The notes under the pieces are model-generated. The model saw only the letters and a list, made by a program, of their open reading frames with translations, had not been told where the DNA came from and made no database searches. From positions 1,136,501 through 1,200,500 of the forward strand of contig NZ_CP012074.1 in NCBI RefSeq assembly GCF_001262015.1: DNA of 64,000 bases, given 5' to 3'. Positions 40,263 to 50,538 of the stretch are shown here, piece by piece (position 1 is the first letter of the stretch; the number at the start of each line of letters is the position of its first letter). This stretch comes from Prevotella fusca JCM 17724 (lineage in GTDB: Bacteria; Bacteroidota; Bacteroidia; Bacteroidales; Bacteroidaceae). The translations under genes were made by a program, and so were the position numbers.

Positions 40263-41255
40263 ATGAATTATTTAACAAATGAGAAACTCGTTATCGTCGG
40301 TGCTGGCGGTATGATTGGTTCAAACATGGTTCAGACCGTTCTTACACTTGGACTTACTCCTAACATCTGTCTGTATGACATCTATGAGCCAGGCGTTCAT
40401 GGTGTATTCGACGAGATGGAGCAGTGCGCTTTCCCAGGTGCCAACCTCTCTTACACCGTTGACCCAGCAGAGGCTTTCACAGGTGCTAAGTACATCATCT
40501 CTTCTGGTGGTGCTCCACGTAAGGAAGGTATGACACGTGAGGACTTGCTGAAGGGTAACTGCCAGATTGCTGCTGACTTCGGTGAGAACATCAAGAAATA
40601 CTGCCCGGACGTTAAGCATGTTGTTGTTATCTTCAATCCTGCTGACGTTACCGCACTGACAGCTCTTATCCACTCTGGCTTGAAGCCAAACCAGCTGACA
40701 TCACTCGCTGCCCTTGACTCTACCCGTCTGCAGCAGGCACTGGCTCATGAGTTCGGTGTACAGCAGGACAAGGTTACCGGCGCACACACCTATGGTGGTC
40801 ACGGTGAGCAGATGGCTGTATTTGCTTCTAAGGTGAAGGTTGACGGCAAGCCATTGTCAGAGATGGGCCTCTCAGCTGAACGTTGGGAGGAAATCAAGCA
40901 CCACACAGTACAGGGTGGATCAAACATCATCAAGCTCCGTGGTCGCAGCTCATTCCAGAGCCCGGCTTACACAGCTGTCAAGATGATTGAAGCTGCTATG
41001 GGTGGCGAGAAGTTCACCTTGCCAGCAGGTTGCTACGTTAACGACGAGAAGCTCGGCTTCAAGAACGTTATGATGGCTATGCCTACCACTATCGACGCTA
41101 CTGGTGTTCACTACACTGAGCCAACAGGTACTCCAGAGGAGATGGCTTCTCTCCAGGCTTCTTACGAGCACCTCTGCAAGATGCGTGACGAGATTATCGG
41201 TCTCGACATCGTTCCAGCTGTTGCAGAATGGAAGAAGGACAACGCTAACTTGTAA
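40263..41255 (+). CDS. mdh: Malate dehydrogenase
   Basis: NAD-dependent interconversion of malate and oxaloacetate, part of the reductive branch leading to succinate in anaerobic Bacteroidales. The 330-aa protein has the Rossmann motif VIVGAGGMIGSN (about 10-21), the substrate-binding arginine segment APRKEGMTREDLL, NPAD, and the catalytic histidine in THTYGGHGEQM-like AHTYGGHGEQM. Codon use is strongly biased and GC-richer than the neighbours, as in highly expressed genes. Lactate dehydrogenase is the alternative, but the arginine-containing substrate loop favours malate. Confidence 0.9.
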   Translation: MNYLTNEKLVIVGAGGMIGSNMVQTVLTLGLTPNICLYDIYEPGVHGVFDEMEQCAFPGANLSYTVDPAEAFTGAKYIISSGGAPRKEGMTREDLLKGNCQIAADFGENIKKYCPDVKHVVVIFNPADVTALTALIHSGLKPNQLTSLAALDSTRLQQALAHEFGVQQDKVTGAHTYGGHGEQMAVFASKVKVDGKPLSEMGLSAERWEEIKHHTVQGGSNIIKLRGRSSFQSPAYTAVKMIEAAMGGEKFTLPAGCYVNDEKLGFKNVMMAMPTTIDATGVHYTEPTGTPEEMASLQASYEHLCKMRDEIIGLDIVPAVAEWKKDNANL

Positions 41256-41318
41256 TTTAGTTGACAAGTCGACAAGTTAATGGGTCGACAAGTTAATTGA
41301 GTAACAGAAGATAATTAA

Positions 41319-41349
41319 AAAGGCAATCAACTTTTCGTTGGTTGCCTTT
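41319..41349. terminator. Bidirectional terminator between mdh and the lipoprotein gene
   Basis: AAAGGCAATCAAC pairs with GTTGGTTGCCTTT, 13 pairs with one G.U, a 5-nt loop and T-runs on both strands. Confidence 0.85.
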
Positions 41350-41368
41350 CTTTTTTTCGTCACAATCA

Positions 41369-42616
41369 TTACTTCTCGAAGCTATGGAAGAAGCTCGGAT
41401 TTCCTTTCACCTGTATGACTGGACCAGCCACCTCTTTCGTATCAGGATTATAGGTGTAAAATCCGTTCGCCTTCTTGTTGGCACTTCCGAAGACAATCAG
41501 GTTCTTATGCTTGCCGATGGATATTCCTTGTGGATTGCCGATTTCCATTCCCTTTATAACAGCCATCGTCTTCTGCTTCAAGTCGATGACAACAGGAATA
41601 TTGGTAAGACTGACGTAAGGATTCTTCAGTCCATTAGGGTCAAGACCGTATGAGTTGGCATAGGCATAAGCTATTCCATTGCCACCATAGAATAACGTTG
41701 CAAGGAAGTCGGCATGCTTAGTTGTCAAACCTGCAACCTCAGTCTTGTCAAGACGGATGTAGTAGTCGGGATCGATGTCTGTCGAACCATTCTTTATGCG
41801 TACGATACCACCATTAAGTCCTGGGATGAAGCCGAATGAACCGATACAATTGATATAAATGTCCTTATTTTCATCCATAAAGATAGAACCTGCATCTATC
41901 GGACGTGTGGCGAAGCACATTTCTATAGATGTGTTAACGATATGCTTTTCAACCTTGTCAGTCTTCACATCAATCATTGCCAGTTCAATGTTGTTACACG
42001 TAGGCATATACTGTCCATTCATCTGATTCAATCCGACAAAAAGTTTACCATCACGGATAATCATAGCAGCAGGTGCGACTCTCGTCTCTTTCTGTTTCAA
42101 GTCATTGAGATCAATATCAGCAATCTTTGTCATCGTCGTAGGATTAAATATCCTCACTATACCAAGACCTTGCAAGCTGGCATACGCTTTCTCCTTACTT
42201 GCTTCCACAATGTTGCAAGCAGCAGCACTAGCAGGAATAGACAGTGCTCCCTGCTTTACCCACGTGCCATCACCATTAATTTTGTAACGTGTAATCTCCG
42301 CTTTCGTGTTGCCCATATAGTCAGGGAAGGTATAGACACTCCCTGACTCCGTTACAATAGGTGTAGAACCAAAACCACAAGGAATACTGTTGCTATTGTC
42401 ATAAGTACCTGGCAAGAAACTTGGTAATGCTTGTAGATACACATTACCACTATTGCCTTCCGGATTAGTGATACCCGTAGCAAAAATAACACCATTGAAG
42501 TCCTTATCACCTGGATTTGGCTTAGGAGCAGGCGTTGGATCATCACTATTACTGCTACAAGCAGTAAATAAAGCTGTTAGAGTAACAGCAAAAAGAAACG
42601 AACTAAACTTTTTCAT
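41369..42616 (-). CDS. Surface lipoprotein, probable beta-propeller (DUF4374-like)
   Basis: The 415-aa protein has a lipoprotein signal with lipobox FTAC and then SSNSDDP, a Ser/Asp-rich start typical of Bacteroidetes surface-exposed lipoproteins. A proline-rich linker follows, then a globular domain with repeated beta-like blades (SGSVYTFPDYMGN, AAMIIRDGKLFVGLN, IDLKQKTMAVIKGMEIGNPQGISIGKHKN). The partner gene upstream is a TonB-dependent receptor. From memory the fold and pairing recall DUF4374 proteins such as XusB of Bacteroides thetaiotaomicron, which binds siderophores. No substrate is shown by the sequence. Confidence 0.65.
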   Translation of the reverse strand: MKKFSSFLFAVTLTALFTACSSNSDDPTPAPKPNPGDKDFNGVIFATGITNPEGNSGNVYLQALPSFLPGTYDNSNSIPCGFGSTPIVTESGSVYTFPDYMGNTKAEITRYKINGDGTWVKQGALSIPASAAACNIVEASKEKAYASLQGLGIVRIFNPTTMTKIADIDLNDLKQKETRVAPAAMIIRDGKLFVGLNQMNGQYMPTCNNIELAMIDVKTDKVEKHIVNTSIEMCFATRPIDAGSIFMDENKDIYINCIGSFGFIPGLNGGIVRIKNGSTDIDPDYYIRLDKTEVAGLTTKHADFLATLFYGGNGIAYAYANSYGLDPNGLKNPYVSLTNIPVVIDLKQKTMAVIKGMEIGNPQGISIGKHKNLIVFGSANKKANGFYTYNPDTKEVAGPVIQVKGNPSFFHSFEK

Positions 42617-42752
42617 TGTTATGTAATTTATTGTGGAAATTATCTATGAACCATATTATCAAGCGGAATAGCAATACATGAAAAACTGACGAACTTCGTT
42701 TTACCATGCTTTAGAGCCTTGGAAAGTTCACCGCTTCATACATTCCATAATC

Positions 42753-44927
42753 CTATTTGAATAAATATCTAATCTTTACTCCAACATATCTGCCAGGCAA
42801 TGGGCGGTTAAACTCTGAGACAACACGTCGATTAGCAAGATTCTTCATCTTAAAAGTCAATATCCACTGATCATTCTTAAAGCTATGCTCAACAGCGGCA
42901 TCCATAGTCAAAGAAGCTGGAATCTTCTTATCTTGGTTTTTACTCATCTCAAAATCATAGAAATACTTATGCACGTATGAAGCATCTAAAAGCAAACGAG
43001 TGTTCTGCCCCTTACCTCCAAAGAGATTCTCTTTATGTAACTCAGCACCAAAGTTTGCTAATAAATAAGGTATGTTGGGGATGCGTTTCATATAAGTAGG
43101 ATTCTCAACATTAGTACCTGGAGTTAGCTTTCTCACATCCCGAAGATCTTGATAAGTAGCATTCGCATAAAGATAAAGTACGGGACAAACATCTCCCTTC
43201 ACCTCAAGTTCCACGCCTCTTGTACGCACACTACCAAAGTTACGATAGCGAGCCATTGTAGGAATCATATCTGGAGTGAATCTAATCATGTCTTTCAACT
43301 GATTATAAAATCCGTTCAACTCTATCTCAACCAGTCCATCATCCTGTTTTAGATGTCGATAGAGTACACCAACGTTTACGCCCGACGTGCGTTCTGGTTC
43401 CAATGCTGGTGATGCAAGTATGGAATATCCGTTTCCTATCAGCTCCTCACTTGTAGGTATGCGGACTTCAGAATTGAAAGATGCTTTTAACATCAAGTCG
43501 TTTGTAAACTTATAACGAAGTGCATCACTGAATCCAAAATAAGACTTTGATATCTTCACAGGCTCTGGCTCTCGCACAGAATAAACATCTATACTACGCG
43601 AATGTGATGTGAAGATAAAGTTCTTTAAAGTAAAAGCATTCTGGAAACGACCTCCGAATAACGTTAAATCATAAGACAATCCTGTCGTCAGCGTATTCAT
43701 CTTACTTGGGAAATTTGCGCGAAAACCCAAAGACTTATCCATTAAGGAATCATTTGGATGAAGTGAATTCCTATCAAAGTAAACATTCAGATTAATGCCA
43801 TGATGCTTATCTATGGTATATCCCAAATTAAGCTTCGACGTCAACTCGTTCGACCGATTTCTTCCATCAGAAGGGAAGTTATTCAGCTCTCCTCCGTATG
43901 GAGAGACCGCAGGCAACTTGTTTCCGTCCCAATCATAACGATTTGATGCTTTATCATTCAAACCATATCTGCCAATGATATATCCTATATCAAAATCAAA
44001 GTCGAGACCATCCAAAAAGAAGTTCTTACGCTTTAGGGTCAATGCCGTCACACCACTAACAGAATGATTATAAGCCTCACGCACATCAAGATCGATTCCT
44101 TGTACCTCCTGGCGCGTCTTGAGGAAAATAAGTTCCCACTTCATTTCATCAAACCACCATTTCGTAGCCTTAACAGACATTCCAGCCATAACTTTATTGA
44201 ACTTATCATGGTCTCTTTCCACGATTCTATTGTCCAAATTTGCCAATGTCATTTTGTAGTTGTTCTTCGCAAACGAGAAAGCACCGCCTATACCAAACTG
44301 TAAACCAGTTTTTTGATCCGTACGTTTAAACACAGTTGACACCTGATGCGTGTTAAACGAGCCAAGTTCGTATGAGAAATCAAAATAAACAGGCGGATAT
44401 TCTTTCGTTACTACGTTAACAGCACCTCCTAATGCAGAACCGCCAAACTTATAAGGGACAATACCTTTATATACCTCTATACGTTCTATCATATTCGTTG
44501 GGATATCATTTAAGGTAACAAAGTTGCTCAACTGCGACATGGGCGTTTCGTCCACATACATACCCATACGTTTACCTTCCAAACCACGAAGTGAGATTCG
44601 GGAAGCACTGCCTAAACCTCCCGTGTTTCGCACTGTGACTCCGACCGTATGTGCAAGTACGTCATTAATATTTGATGCCGTTCCTTGTAATTGGCGCTGC
44701 CCTATAACGGATACGGGCATTGCCGACTCCTTCAACTTCCTAATTTCGCTACGTGCTGTCACCATAACTTCTTTCATTTCAACAGTCGTATCACGCTTAT
44801 TCACCTCTTGCGAATTTCCTCTAAGCATGAAAAAACTTGAAAAAAGTGTTAGACAAATCGCCTTTCTATATAACGAACAAGTATTATACACCCCTTTGCA
44901 GATAAGTGTTTTCCTGTTATTTTTCAT
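42753..44927 (-). CDS. TonB-dependent outer membrane receptor
   Basis: An outer-membrane beta-barrel importer energised by TonB. The 724-aa protein has a signal peptide, a TonB-box-like segment (MKEVMVTARSEIRKL), the plug domain (NINDVLAHTVGVTVRNTGG, SRISLRGLEGKRMGMYVDE, IERIEVYKGIVPYKFGGSALGGAVNVVT) and a barrel ending in aromatic YLFK. There is no carboxypeptidase-like N-domain, so it is not SusC-type; the size fits siderophore, heme or metal receptors. It probably forms a unit with the lipoprotein 136 nt downstream. No PepSY-type inner-membrane gene lies next to it. Confidence 0.9.
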   Translation of the reverse strand: MKNNRKTLICKGVYNTCSLYRKAICLTLFSSFFMLRGNSQEVNKRDTTVEMKEVMVTARSEIRKLKESAMPVSVIGQRQLQGTASNINDVLAHTVGVTVRNTGGLGSASRISLRGLEGKRMGMYVDETPMSQLSNFVTLNDIPTNMIERIEVYKGIVPYKFGGSALGGAVNVVTKEYPPVYFDFSYELGSFNTHQVSTVFKRTDQKTGLQFGIGGAFSFAKNNYKMTLANLDNRIVERDHDKFNKVMAGMSVKATKWWFDEMKWELIFLKTRQEVQGIDLDVREAYNHSVSGVTALTLKRKNFFLDGLDFDFDIGYIIGRYGLNDKASNRYDWDGNKLPAVSPYGGELNNFPSDGRNRSNELTSKLNLGYTIDKHHGINLNVYFDRNSLHPNDSLMDKSLGFRANFPSKMNTLTTGLSYDLTLFGGRFQNAFTLKNFIFTSHSRSIDVYSVREPEPVKISKSYFGFSDALRYKFTNDLMLKASFNSEVRIPTSEELIGNGYSILASPALEPERTSGVNVGVLYRHLKQDDGLVEIELNGFYNQLKDMIRFTPDMIPTMARYRNFGSVRTRGVELEVKGDVCPVLYLYANATYQDLRDVRKLTPGTNVENPTYMKRIPNIPYLLANFGAELHKENLFGGKGQNTRLLLDASYVHKYFYDFEMSKNQDKKIPASLTMDAAVEHSFKNDQWILTFKMKNLANRRVVSEFNRPLPGRYVGVKIRYLFK

Positions 44928-45002
44928 CTAACTTGTAGTTTAAAGACTCCGTGTTACAACGAATAGAGTCCTAAGTAAAAAATATGTATTCAACTATCAA
45001 TG

Positions 45003-45034
45003 CAAAGGTAGAAAATAATAGAGTGTGGTACAAT
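45003..45034 (-). promoter_or_regulatory. Promoter of the TonB-dependent receptor
   Basis: Minus strand ATTG (45031-45034), 20 nt, TACCTTTG (45003-45010). The leader is about 70 nt. Confidence 0.7.
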
Positions 45035-45108
45035 ACCTAAAAGTTAGTAAACCATACCATAGAAAGAACTAAACATATTGTAGTCTAATACCCTATTTGA
45101 GTTTAATT

Positions 45109-45179
45109 CATGCTTAGCACCATTGGTGCTGAGCATGAGCACCATATGTGCGGAGCATCAACACAAGGTTTGAAGATGG
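45109..45179 (-). repeat. Dispersed 71-bp intergenic repeat, copy 2
   Basis: The reverse complement aligns gap-free to 22410-22480, 57 of 71 identical. Its AGCACCATTGGTGCT core is an odd palindrome. It lies between two outer-membrane operons. Confidence 0.7.
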
Positions 45180-45296
45180 TATATAAAAATCATTATAACC
45201 TATGACAAGACACGAACAAACGATTAATACACATAATGTTTGCCTAATAGCATTAATAGAAAACAGAGCGTCTTGCTAATTATAAGCAAAAGAAAA

Positions 45297-45331
45297 GGGG
45301 AAAGGCGAGAACACTCCCTCACACTTTCCCC
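45297..45331 (-). terminator. Terminator of the susCD operon
   Basis: GGGGAAAG (45297-45304) pairs perfectly with CTTTCCCC (45324-45331), followed on the minus strand by TTTTCTTTTGC. Confidence 0.8.
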
Positions 45332-45361
45332 GATGATAGTAAAACTTAATGGTCCTTTGAA

Positions 45362-46951
45362 TTAATCTCCATAGCCAGGAGTCTGCTTCAATTCGGCATT
45401 GGTTGACTTCGTTGTCTCATCAATAGGCCACAACAAGCGATTTGCATTTGCTGTTGAATACTTTGTTGCTTTATCGAACAAACGGATATCATGCCAACGC
45501 TTTCCTTCAAACAGGAACTCACGCAGACGCTCTTTCAGAATAGCCTCTATCGGGTCTTCATCACCACCAACAAATGGATTGTCGGTATAGAAACTGGTCA
45601 AAGCAGCACTACCGCCACTGCTGACTTCGTGCGGATACTGCACTTCCCGATGTGCATTGAAATAGGCTGCACCGTAAGCACGGAGACGCACCTTATTGAT
45701 TTCAGCTGCAGGGTCCTGCCCTAAGAGAACCTTTGCTTCAGCCATACCAAGCAGGCACTCGGCATAACGATAGACTGGCTGGTCATCATACCATGATGTT
45801 GCCGACCCGCCGGCAAGCAGTGTTCCATGGAACTTATTACATATATTGCCTACATAGGCATCGCCTGCTGCTCGGTAAACATCCGCCAACGAGCCCTTCT
45901 TACGCATATCGTTGTCGTCAGAAAACAGCTTAGTCCACAAACGCTTGTCAAGAGGGAAGCGCATCACTCCACTGCCTAAACGCAGGTTCAGATGGTTTGA
46001 CTCGCTGAACTTGATAGGCTTTCCAGCATCATCATGCAGACGGTAAGCACCGACGTTCTGCTTGTTCATCACGAGTGAAGTATAGAGTCCATTCCACAAA
46101 GACGCTTCGTTCTCACGATTATGAAGAGCATAAATAATCTCTTTGTTCTCCTTATTATCATAAGCAAAGACTTTCTCAAAATCATCGAGCAGACTGACGT
46201 CAGCATTGTTCTGGACATCCTGATAAGCAGCCAAGGCTACCTGATAGTCAGCTGTACCGCCACCCATCTGCCGACCACTCCACAGATATACTTCGCCCTT
46301 GAGCATCTTAGTAGCGGCAAGCGACCAGTAAGTGCGCCCATTGACGAACTTATAGTTGTTATTGTAAGCCGTTTCAGATGCCTGAATATCAGCTTTAATC
46401 TGCGTCATCACATCAGCTGCAGGGTCCTGCTTGCGTGCAACCTTACTCAAATCGATGGTCTTGCCCTCTGTATGCTGCAGATAAATGATAACATCTCCAT
46501 AGGTACGGAGCAGCTGGAAGTACAGGAAAGCACGCATACCATACGCACCACCAAGAAAGTTGTTCTTCTGCGCATCGCTCAGATAGCCGGCTTCATTCAC
46601 CTTATCTATCATCAGATTAATCTGATTAATGCCCGTATAAAGACCTCCGAAGTTGCCTACAACAGCACTACTCTTCTCAAGTGTGTTGTTCCACAGGCGT
46701 TCATAGCCCTGTGGTGCCTCTCCACTGAAAGAGGTTCCGCTATAGATACTGGTTCGCATCTCTCCCCAGATAATATACTTGTCAGCGTAGCTTCTCATCC
46801 AGGAACTCAATCCCTGGTTAAAAGCCTGTGCCTGATCCGAATTCTTCCAGTAATTTGCATCTGTAATCGTACTGGTAGGCTCTATGTCCATGCAGCCTGC
46901 CAGAGAAAAGCCCAGAACAGTAACTGCTATATAGGATAGTAACTTTTTCAT
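45362..46951 (-). CDS. SusD/RagB family nutrient-binding lipoprotein
   Basis: SusD proteins form the lid over a SusC barrel and bind the substrate. The 529-aa form starts MKKLLSYIAV; a start 12 nt upstream is also possible. The lipobox is SLAGC, followed by MDIEPTST. The helical TPR-type core (RAFLYFQLLRTYGDVIIY) and the C-terminal region ending LKERLREFLFEGKRWHDIRLF are typical. Its coding region begins 19 nt after the susC stop. The glycan is unknown because no glycoside hydrolase is adjacent. Confidence 0.93.
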   Translation of the reverse strand: MKKLLSYIAVTVLGFSLAGCMDIEPTSTITDANYWKNSDQAQAFNQGLSSWMRSYADKYIIWGEMRTSIYSGTSFSGEAPQGYERLWNNTLEKSSAVVGNFGGLYTGINQINLMIDKVNEAGYLSDAQKNNFLGGAYGMRAFLYFQLLRTYGDVIIYLQHTEGKTIDLSKVARKQDPAADVMTQIKADIQASETAYNNNYKFVNGRTYWSLAATKMLKGEVYLWSGRQMGGGTADYQVALAAYQDVQNNADVSLLDDFEKVFAYDNKENKEIIYALHNRENEASLWNGLYTSLVMNKQNVGAYRLHDDAGKPIKFSESNHLNLRLGSGVMRFPLDKRLWTKLFSDDNDMRKKGSLADVYRAAGDAYVGNICNKFHGTLLAGGSATSWYDDQPVYRYAECLLGMAEAKVLLGQDPAAEINKVRLRAYGAAYFNAHREVQYPHEVSSGGSAALTSFYTDNPFVGGDEDPIEAILKERLREFLFEGKRWHDIRLFDKATKYSTANANRLLWPIDETTKSTNAELKQTPGYGD

Positions 46952-46970
46952 TGTCGGTAACATTGATTAG

Positions 46971-49900
46971 TTAAAATGTAAGGTTTAATCCAAAAATAAG
47001 TGTGCGTGGGGTTGGATAACGACCGTAGTCATATCCACCTGCCGGTTCTGGCGAAGCACCATCATAAGGAGTCATATAAAAAAGGTTCTGCCCCGTCAGA
47101 TAGACACTAGCATTCGACATCTTTATCGCATTTATCCATGTTCTTGGCAAAGTGTAGCTGAGAGTTATCTCACGTAAAGCCATGTAGCTTGCCTTCTCGA
47201 AGAACTTGGAGCCTTCACGCCAGATGTTCTGCTTGTTCAGCTGGTCGGCATAGCTGAATGCCGGATAGCTGGCGTTCGGATTACTTTCTGTCCACATATC
47301 CTTTACATTATCAATGAGATTGAACTGTCCTTGGAACTGTCCCATAGAACGAGCCTTGAGGTCATTGTAGATAGTATGGCCTAAAGCATAGTCGAAACGT
47401 GCGTAGAACGACAGGTTCTTGTAGCTCAATGTAGTTGACCACCCACCTGTAACGGAAGGTCTTGCATTGCCAAGCACCTTACGGTCAAGCGAGTTGATGA
47501 TGCCATCTTCATTGATATCTTCCCAGCAGACATCCCCCGGCTCAATCGCCTTCCAGCCCTTAGAGTTCTTATAGAGCACACCCGTCTGCGGGTTAACCTG
47601 GTCAGCAAGACCCGGACCATACAGCTTGGCAATATCATCAATGCGTGTATTGGCGTTTGCCTTCACATCATCCCAGTCCTTGAAGATATGGTCCTGGCTG
47701 TAACCATAGAGGTCGCCGAGTTTCCCACCTTCACGATAACCACCAATCCACTTGGTAGGTGTCTTGCCTGAAGCATCAACCTTGCCCGCAGCAACCTCTA
47801 CTCCTTGCAGCTGATTGAAAGGACGGTCACTCTTAGGAAGCTGTATAATAGTATTCTTTACCGTTGAAAGATTGAAAGAAAGATCCCAACGGAGACTGTT
47901 CTTCAAGTGAATAGGAGTAGCGCGGATTTCCATCTCAAATCCCTGGTTACGCAGTTTACCCAAGTTAGTCTGTATAGAAGAGAAACCCAAGTAAGAAGGA
48001 AGATTCACGCTTTGCAGCAGATTACTTGTATTACGAACATAGTAATCAAGAATCAATGACAGACGGTTCTTGAAGAAGCCGAGGTCAAGACCAGCCTCGA
48101 AGGTATGACTCTGTTCCCATTTCAAGGCTGTATTCACAAGCGACTGGTCGAAGAAAGCCGTGTTGCCATGATAATTTGAAAGCTGACCATAGACACCATA
48201 TATATAGAAGTCTCCGATTCCACTCACATTACCGTTGCTACCGTAGCTGATACGTGGTTTGATATTGCTGACGAAGTTAGAGAGCTTTGATTCTTTCCAG
48301 AACTGCTCCTCCATCATGTTCCATCCTAAAGAGACACCTGGGAAGAAGCCCCAACGATTGTCCTTCAGCTTGGAATTACCATCATAACGGAAGGTGAACG
48401 TAAGCAGATACTTCTGTTTGTAATCATAGTTGAAGCGTCCGAAGAGCGATTCAATACGGTTACGTGATTTAAAGGACTTAGGATTATCATCCTTGTCAGC
48501 ACCGGCATTGAGCGTAGGAATATCATCCGTCGGAGAATTCTTTGTAGAAGCTTTCATCCAGAAATAGCTGTAGTCATAATACTCCGCACCAAGCATGAGG
48601 TCTACATTATGATGATCAGCAAACGTGTCAAAATAGTTCAATGTCGCATTGAGCTGTGTCTGCGTATCCTTGAACATATAGGCGTATGCACGGCGTGTTG
48701 TATTGATGTTTTTAGGATTGCTCTCTGTATAGAAAGCCTTGTTGAAGTTTTCCTGCTGATCAAGCACATGATAAACCGAGGCATTGGTTGTCAATGTAAG
48801 ATGCTTAGGTATCAAAGTAAGATCGAATCCGAGATTGAATGTCTCTGAACGTGTCCCGTTGCTTGTCGTGAGCTTGTCATTCCAATACAGGTAGTTACCA
48901 TCCGAACTGCTCCAGCCCGGTGCCGGAGATCCATCCTTCAAGTAAGGATTCCATGTAGGACGCTGAGAGCGGGTACGATAGAACAGTGAACTCCATGAAC
49001 CGAAGTAGCTGTCAGGCTTTGTGTACCATGTATACTGTGCTCCGGCACGCACCTTCAGCCAAGGCTTGATTTGATAATCACCCTTCACATTACCCGTAAA
49101 TCTCCTGTAAGAAGTATTGCGAACAACTCCGTCTTCATTGTAATAACCCAATGAAGCAACGAAAGAGCCCATGTTATTACCGCCGCTGAAGCTCATATAA
49201 TGATCCTGAGTAAACGTCTGCTTATGGTAAATTGCATCCTCCAACTGACCGCTATAGTCCTTGAAAAGAAGTTTTGACCCGTCTACCGGTCCGTAATAAG
49301 GGTCGTCCATAAGCTGCCATCCCTCCTCAGCGAGCAGTCTCTTATGCTCGGCATTCGTCTCATCGTAATACATCACATCGGTACGCGGTGTGTAATGTGT
49401 GTATCCCCAGCCCGAATATCCATTCTGTGCATCGACATCGGCAGCCTTGCCGTGTCCTTCCATAGCGTTGGCATAACGCTTGAAGCCCATTCGGTTATAG
49501 TAAAGATAATCCCGGGCATTCATGAAGTCATAGTCGTTGCGCTTGAAGTTCACACCAAGTTTCATGCGATAATTGATACTGGAAGTTCCGCTCTTCGCAC
49601 GTTTTGTTGTTATAAGAATCACACCACCGTTTGCTCTCGCACCATAGATGGCTGTTGAGGCTGCATCCTTCAGCACTTCTACTGACTCGATATCTGATGG
49701 ATTGACCTCAGACAACGTACGCTCAACACCGTCAATGATGACCAATGCAGGCGCACTTCCTGTAATAGAAGCACCTCCACGCAGTGTGATTGATGGAGCT
49801 GTACCGGGCTGACCAGAACTGTTGACTACCTGAAGACCGGTCACACTACCCTGCAAGGCATTACCCACATTGGCAAACGCAGCGGCGTCCAGCACCTTGT

Positions 49901-50330
49901 TGTCCATCTTTGAGATAGCAGTTGTCAGGGTAGCACGCTTCTGCTGACCACCATAACCTGTTACGATGATTTCATTGAGCGCATGCTGCTCTTCTTTCAT
50001 TTTCACCTTGATTTCCTGTCCGTCCCATTTCACTTCCTTGGTATCCATACCAATATAGCTGATAACGATAACGCTACCGGGCTTGATATTCGGCAGAATG
50101 AAACGGCCGTCCAAGTCGGTTATAGTACCATTGCTCGTACCTTTTACCTGAATTGTGGCACCAATGACGGGATCTCCATGCTCGTCAAGAATAATACCTG
50201 TGCATTTTCCTGCCTGCTGCACGCTCTGGACCGGCAGCTCTGGAGCTGCAAATCCATGCGTTGGCATCAAGAAAGATACACCCATACATAACGTAAAACC
50301 AATTGGCTTGATGTGTAAAGTCATACGCAT
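46971..50330 (-). CDS. SusC/RagA family TonB-linked outer membrane protein
   Basis: Imports oligosaccharides or peptides through the outer membrane with its SusD partner. The 1119-aa protein has a signal peptide (through GFAAP), a carboxypeptidase-D-like N-domain (about 42-112), the TonB-box segment NEIIVTGYG, the plug (ALQGSVTGLQVVNSSGQPG, ITLRGGASITGSAPALVIIDGV) and a long barrel ending in FGLNLTF. The order susC then susD matches polysaccharide utilisation loci. No hybrid two-component regulator, ECF sigma or anti-sigma gene is near. The promoter lies about 205 nt upstream. Confidence 0.95.
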   Translation of the reverse strand: MRMTLHIKPIGFTLCMGVSFLMPTHGFAAPELPVQSVQQAGKCTGIILDEHGDPVIGATIQVKGTSNGTITDLDGRFILPNIKPGSVIVISYIGMDTKEVKWDGQEIKVKMKEEQHALNEIIVTGYGGQQKRATLTTAISKMDNKVLDAAAFANVGNALQGSVTGLQVVNSSGQPGTAPSITLRGGASITGSAPALVIIDGVERTLSEVNPSDIESVEVLKDAASTAIYGARANGGVILITTKRAKSGTSSINYRMKLGVNFKRNDYDFMNARDYLYYNRMGFKRYANAMEGHGKAADVDAQNGYSGWGYTHYTPRTDVMYYDETNAEHKRLLAEEGWQLMDDPYYGPVDGSKLLFKDYSGQLEDAIYHKQTFTQDHYMSFSGGNNMGSFVASLGYYNEDGVVRNTSYRRFTGNVKGDYQIKPWLKVRAGAQYTWYTKPDSYFGSWSSLFYRTRSQRPTWNPYLKDGSPAPGWSSSDGNYLYWNDKLTTSNGTRSETFNLGFDLTLIPKHLTLTTNASVYHVLDQQENFNKAFYTESNPKNINTTRRAYAYMFKDTQTQLNATLNYFDTFADHHNVDLMLGAEYYDYSYFWMKASTKNSPTDDIPTLNAGADKDDNPKSFKSRNRIESLFGRFNYDYKQKYLLTFTFRYDGNSKLKDNRWGFFPGVSLGWNMMEEQFWKESKLSNFVSNIKPRISYGSNGNVSGIGDFYIYGVYGQLSNYHGNTAFFDQSLVNTALKWEQSHTFEAGLDLGFFKNRLSLILDYYVRNTSNLLQSVNLPSYLGFSSIQTNLGKLRNQGFEMEIRATPIHLKNSLRWDLSFNLSTVKNTIIQLPKSDRPFNQLQGVEVAAGKVDASGKTPTKWIGGYREGGKLGDLYGYSQDHIFKDWDDVKANANTRIDDIAKLYGPGLADQVNPQTGVLYKNSKGWKAIEPGDVCWEDINEDGIINSLDRKVLGNARPSVTGGWSTTLSYKNLSFYARFDYALGHTIYNDLKARSMGQFQGQFNLIDNVKDMWTESNPNASYPAFSYADQLNKQNIWREGSKFFEKASYMALREITLSYTLPRTWINAIKMSNASVYLTGQNLFYMTPYDGASPEPAGGYDYGRYPTPRTLIFGLNLTF

Positions 50331-50538
50331 CTAACTTTTAATAGATAAAGATTGATTAGGTTCCTCCCACAAAGCATACGGCAAGGAGAACCATACCTGC
50401 AGCAATACGGAAAGGATATAAAATATTTATGAGAACTCTTCTGGTCAGGAAACAGATGTATCATAAAGAAGAAATCTCCCCCCTTCTCGCCAAGAGACTT
50501 CTGTTTTTGATTCGTTCCTTTGTTTAGGTTATTTTAGG

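Larger units (their letters stand above)
44928..45361. other. 434-bp intergenic region
   Basis: It holds the receptor promoter (45003-45034), copy 2 of the 71-bp dispersed repeat (45109-45179) and the terminator of the SusCD operon (45297-45331). Nothing else was seen. Confidence 0.7.

Noticed and set aside
41263..41297. Short CGACAAGTTAAT direct repeats after mdh
   Set aside because: Only two 12-13-bp copies with a partial third; too short to call a repeat element.
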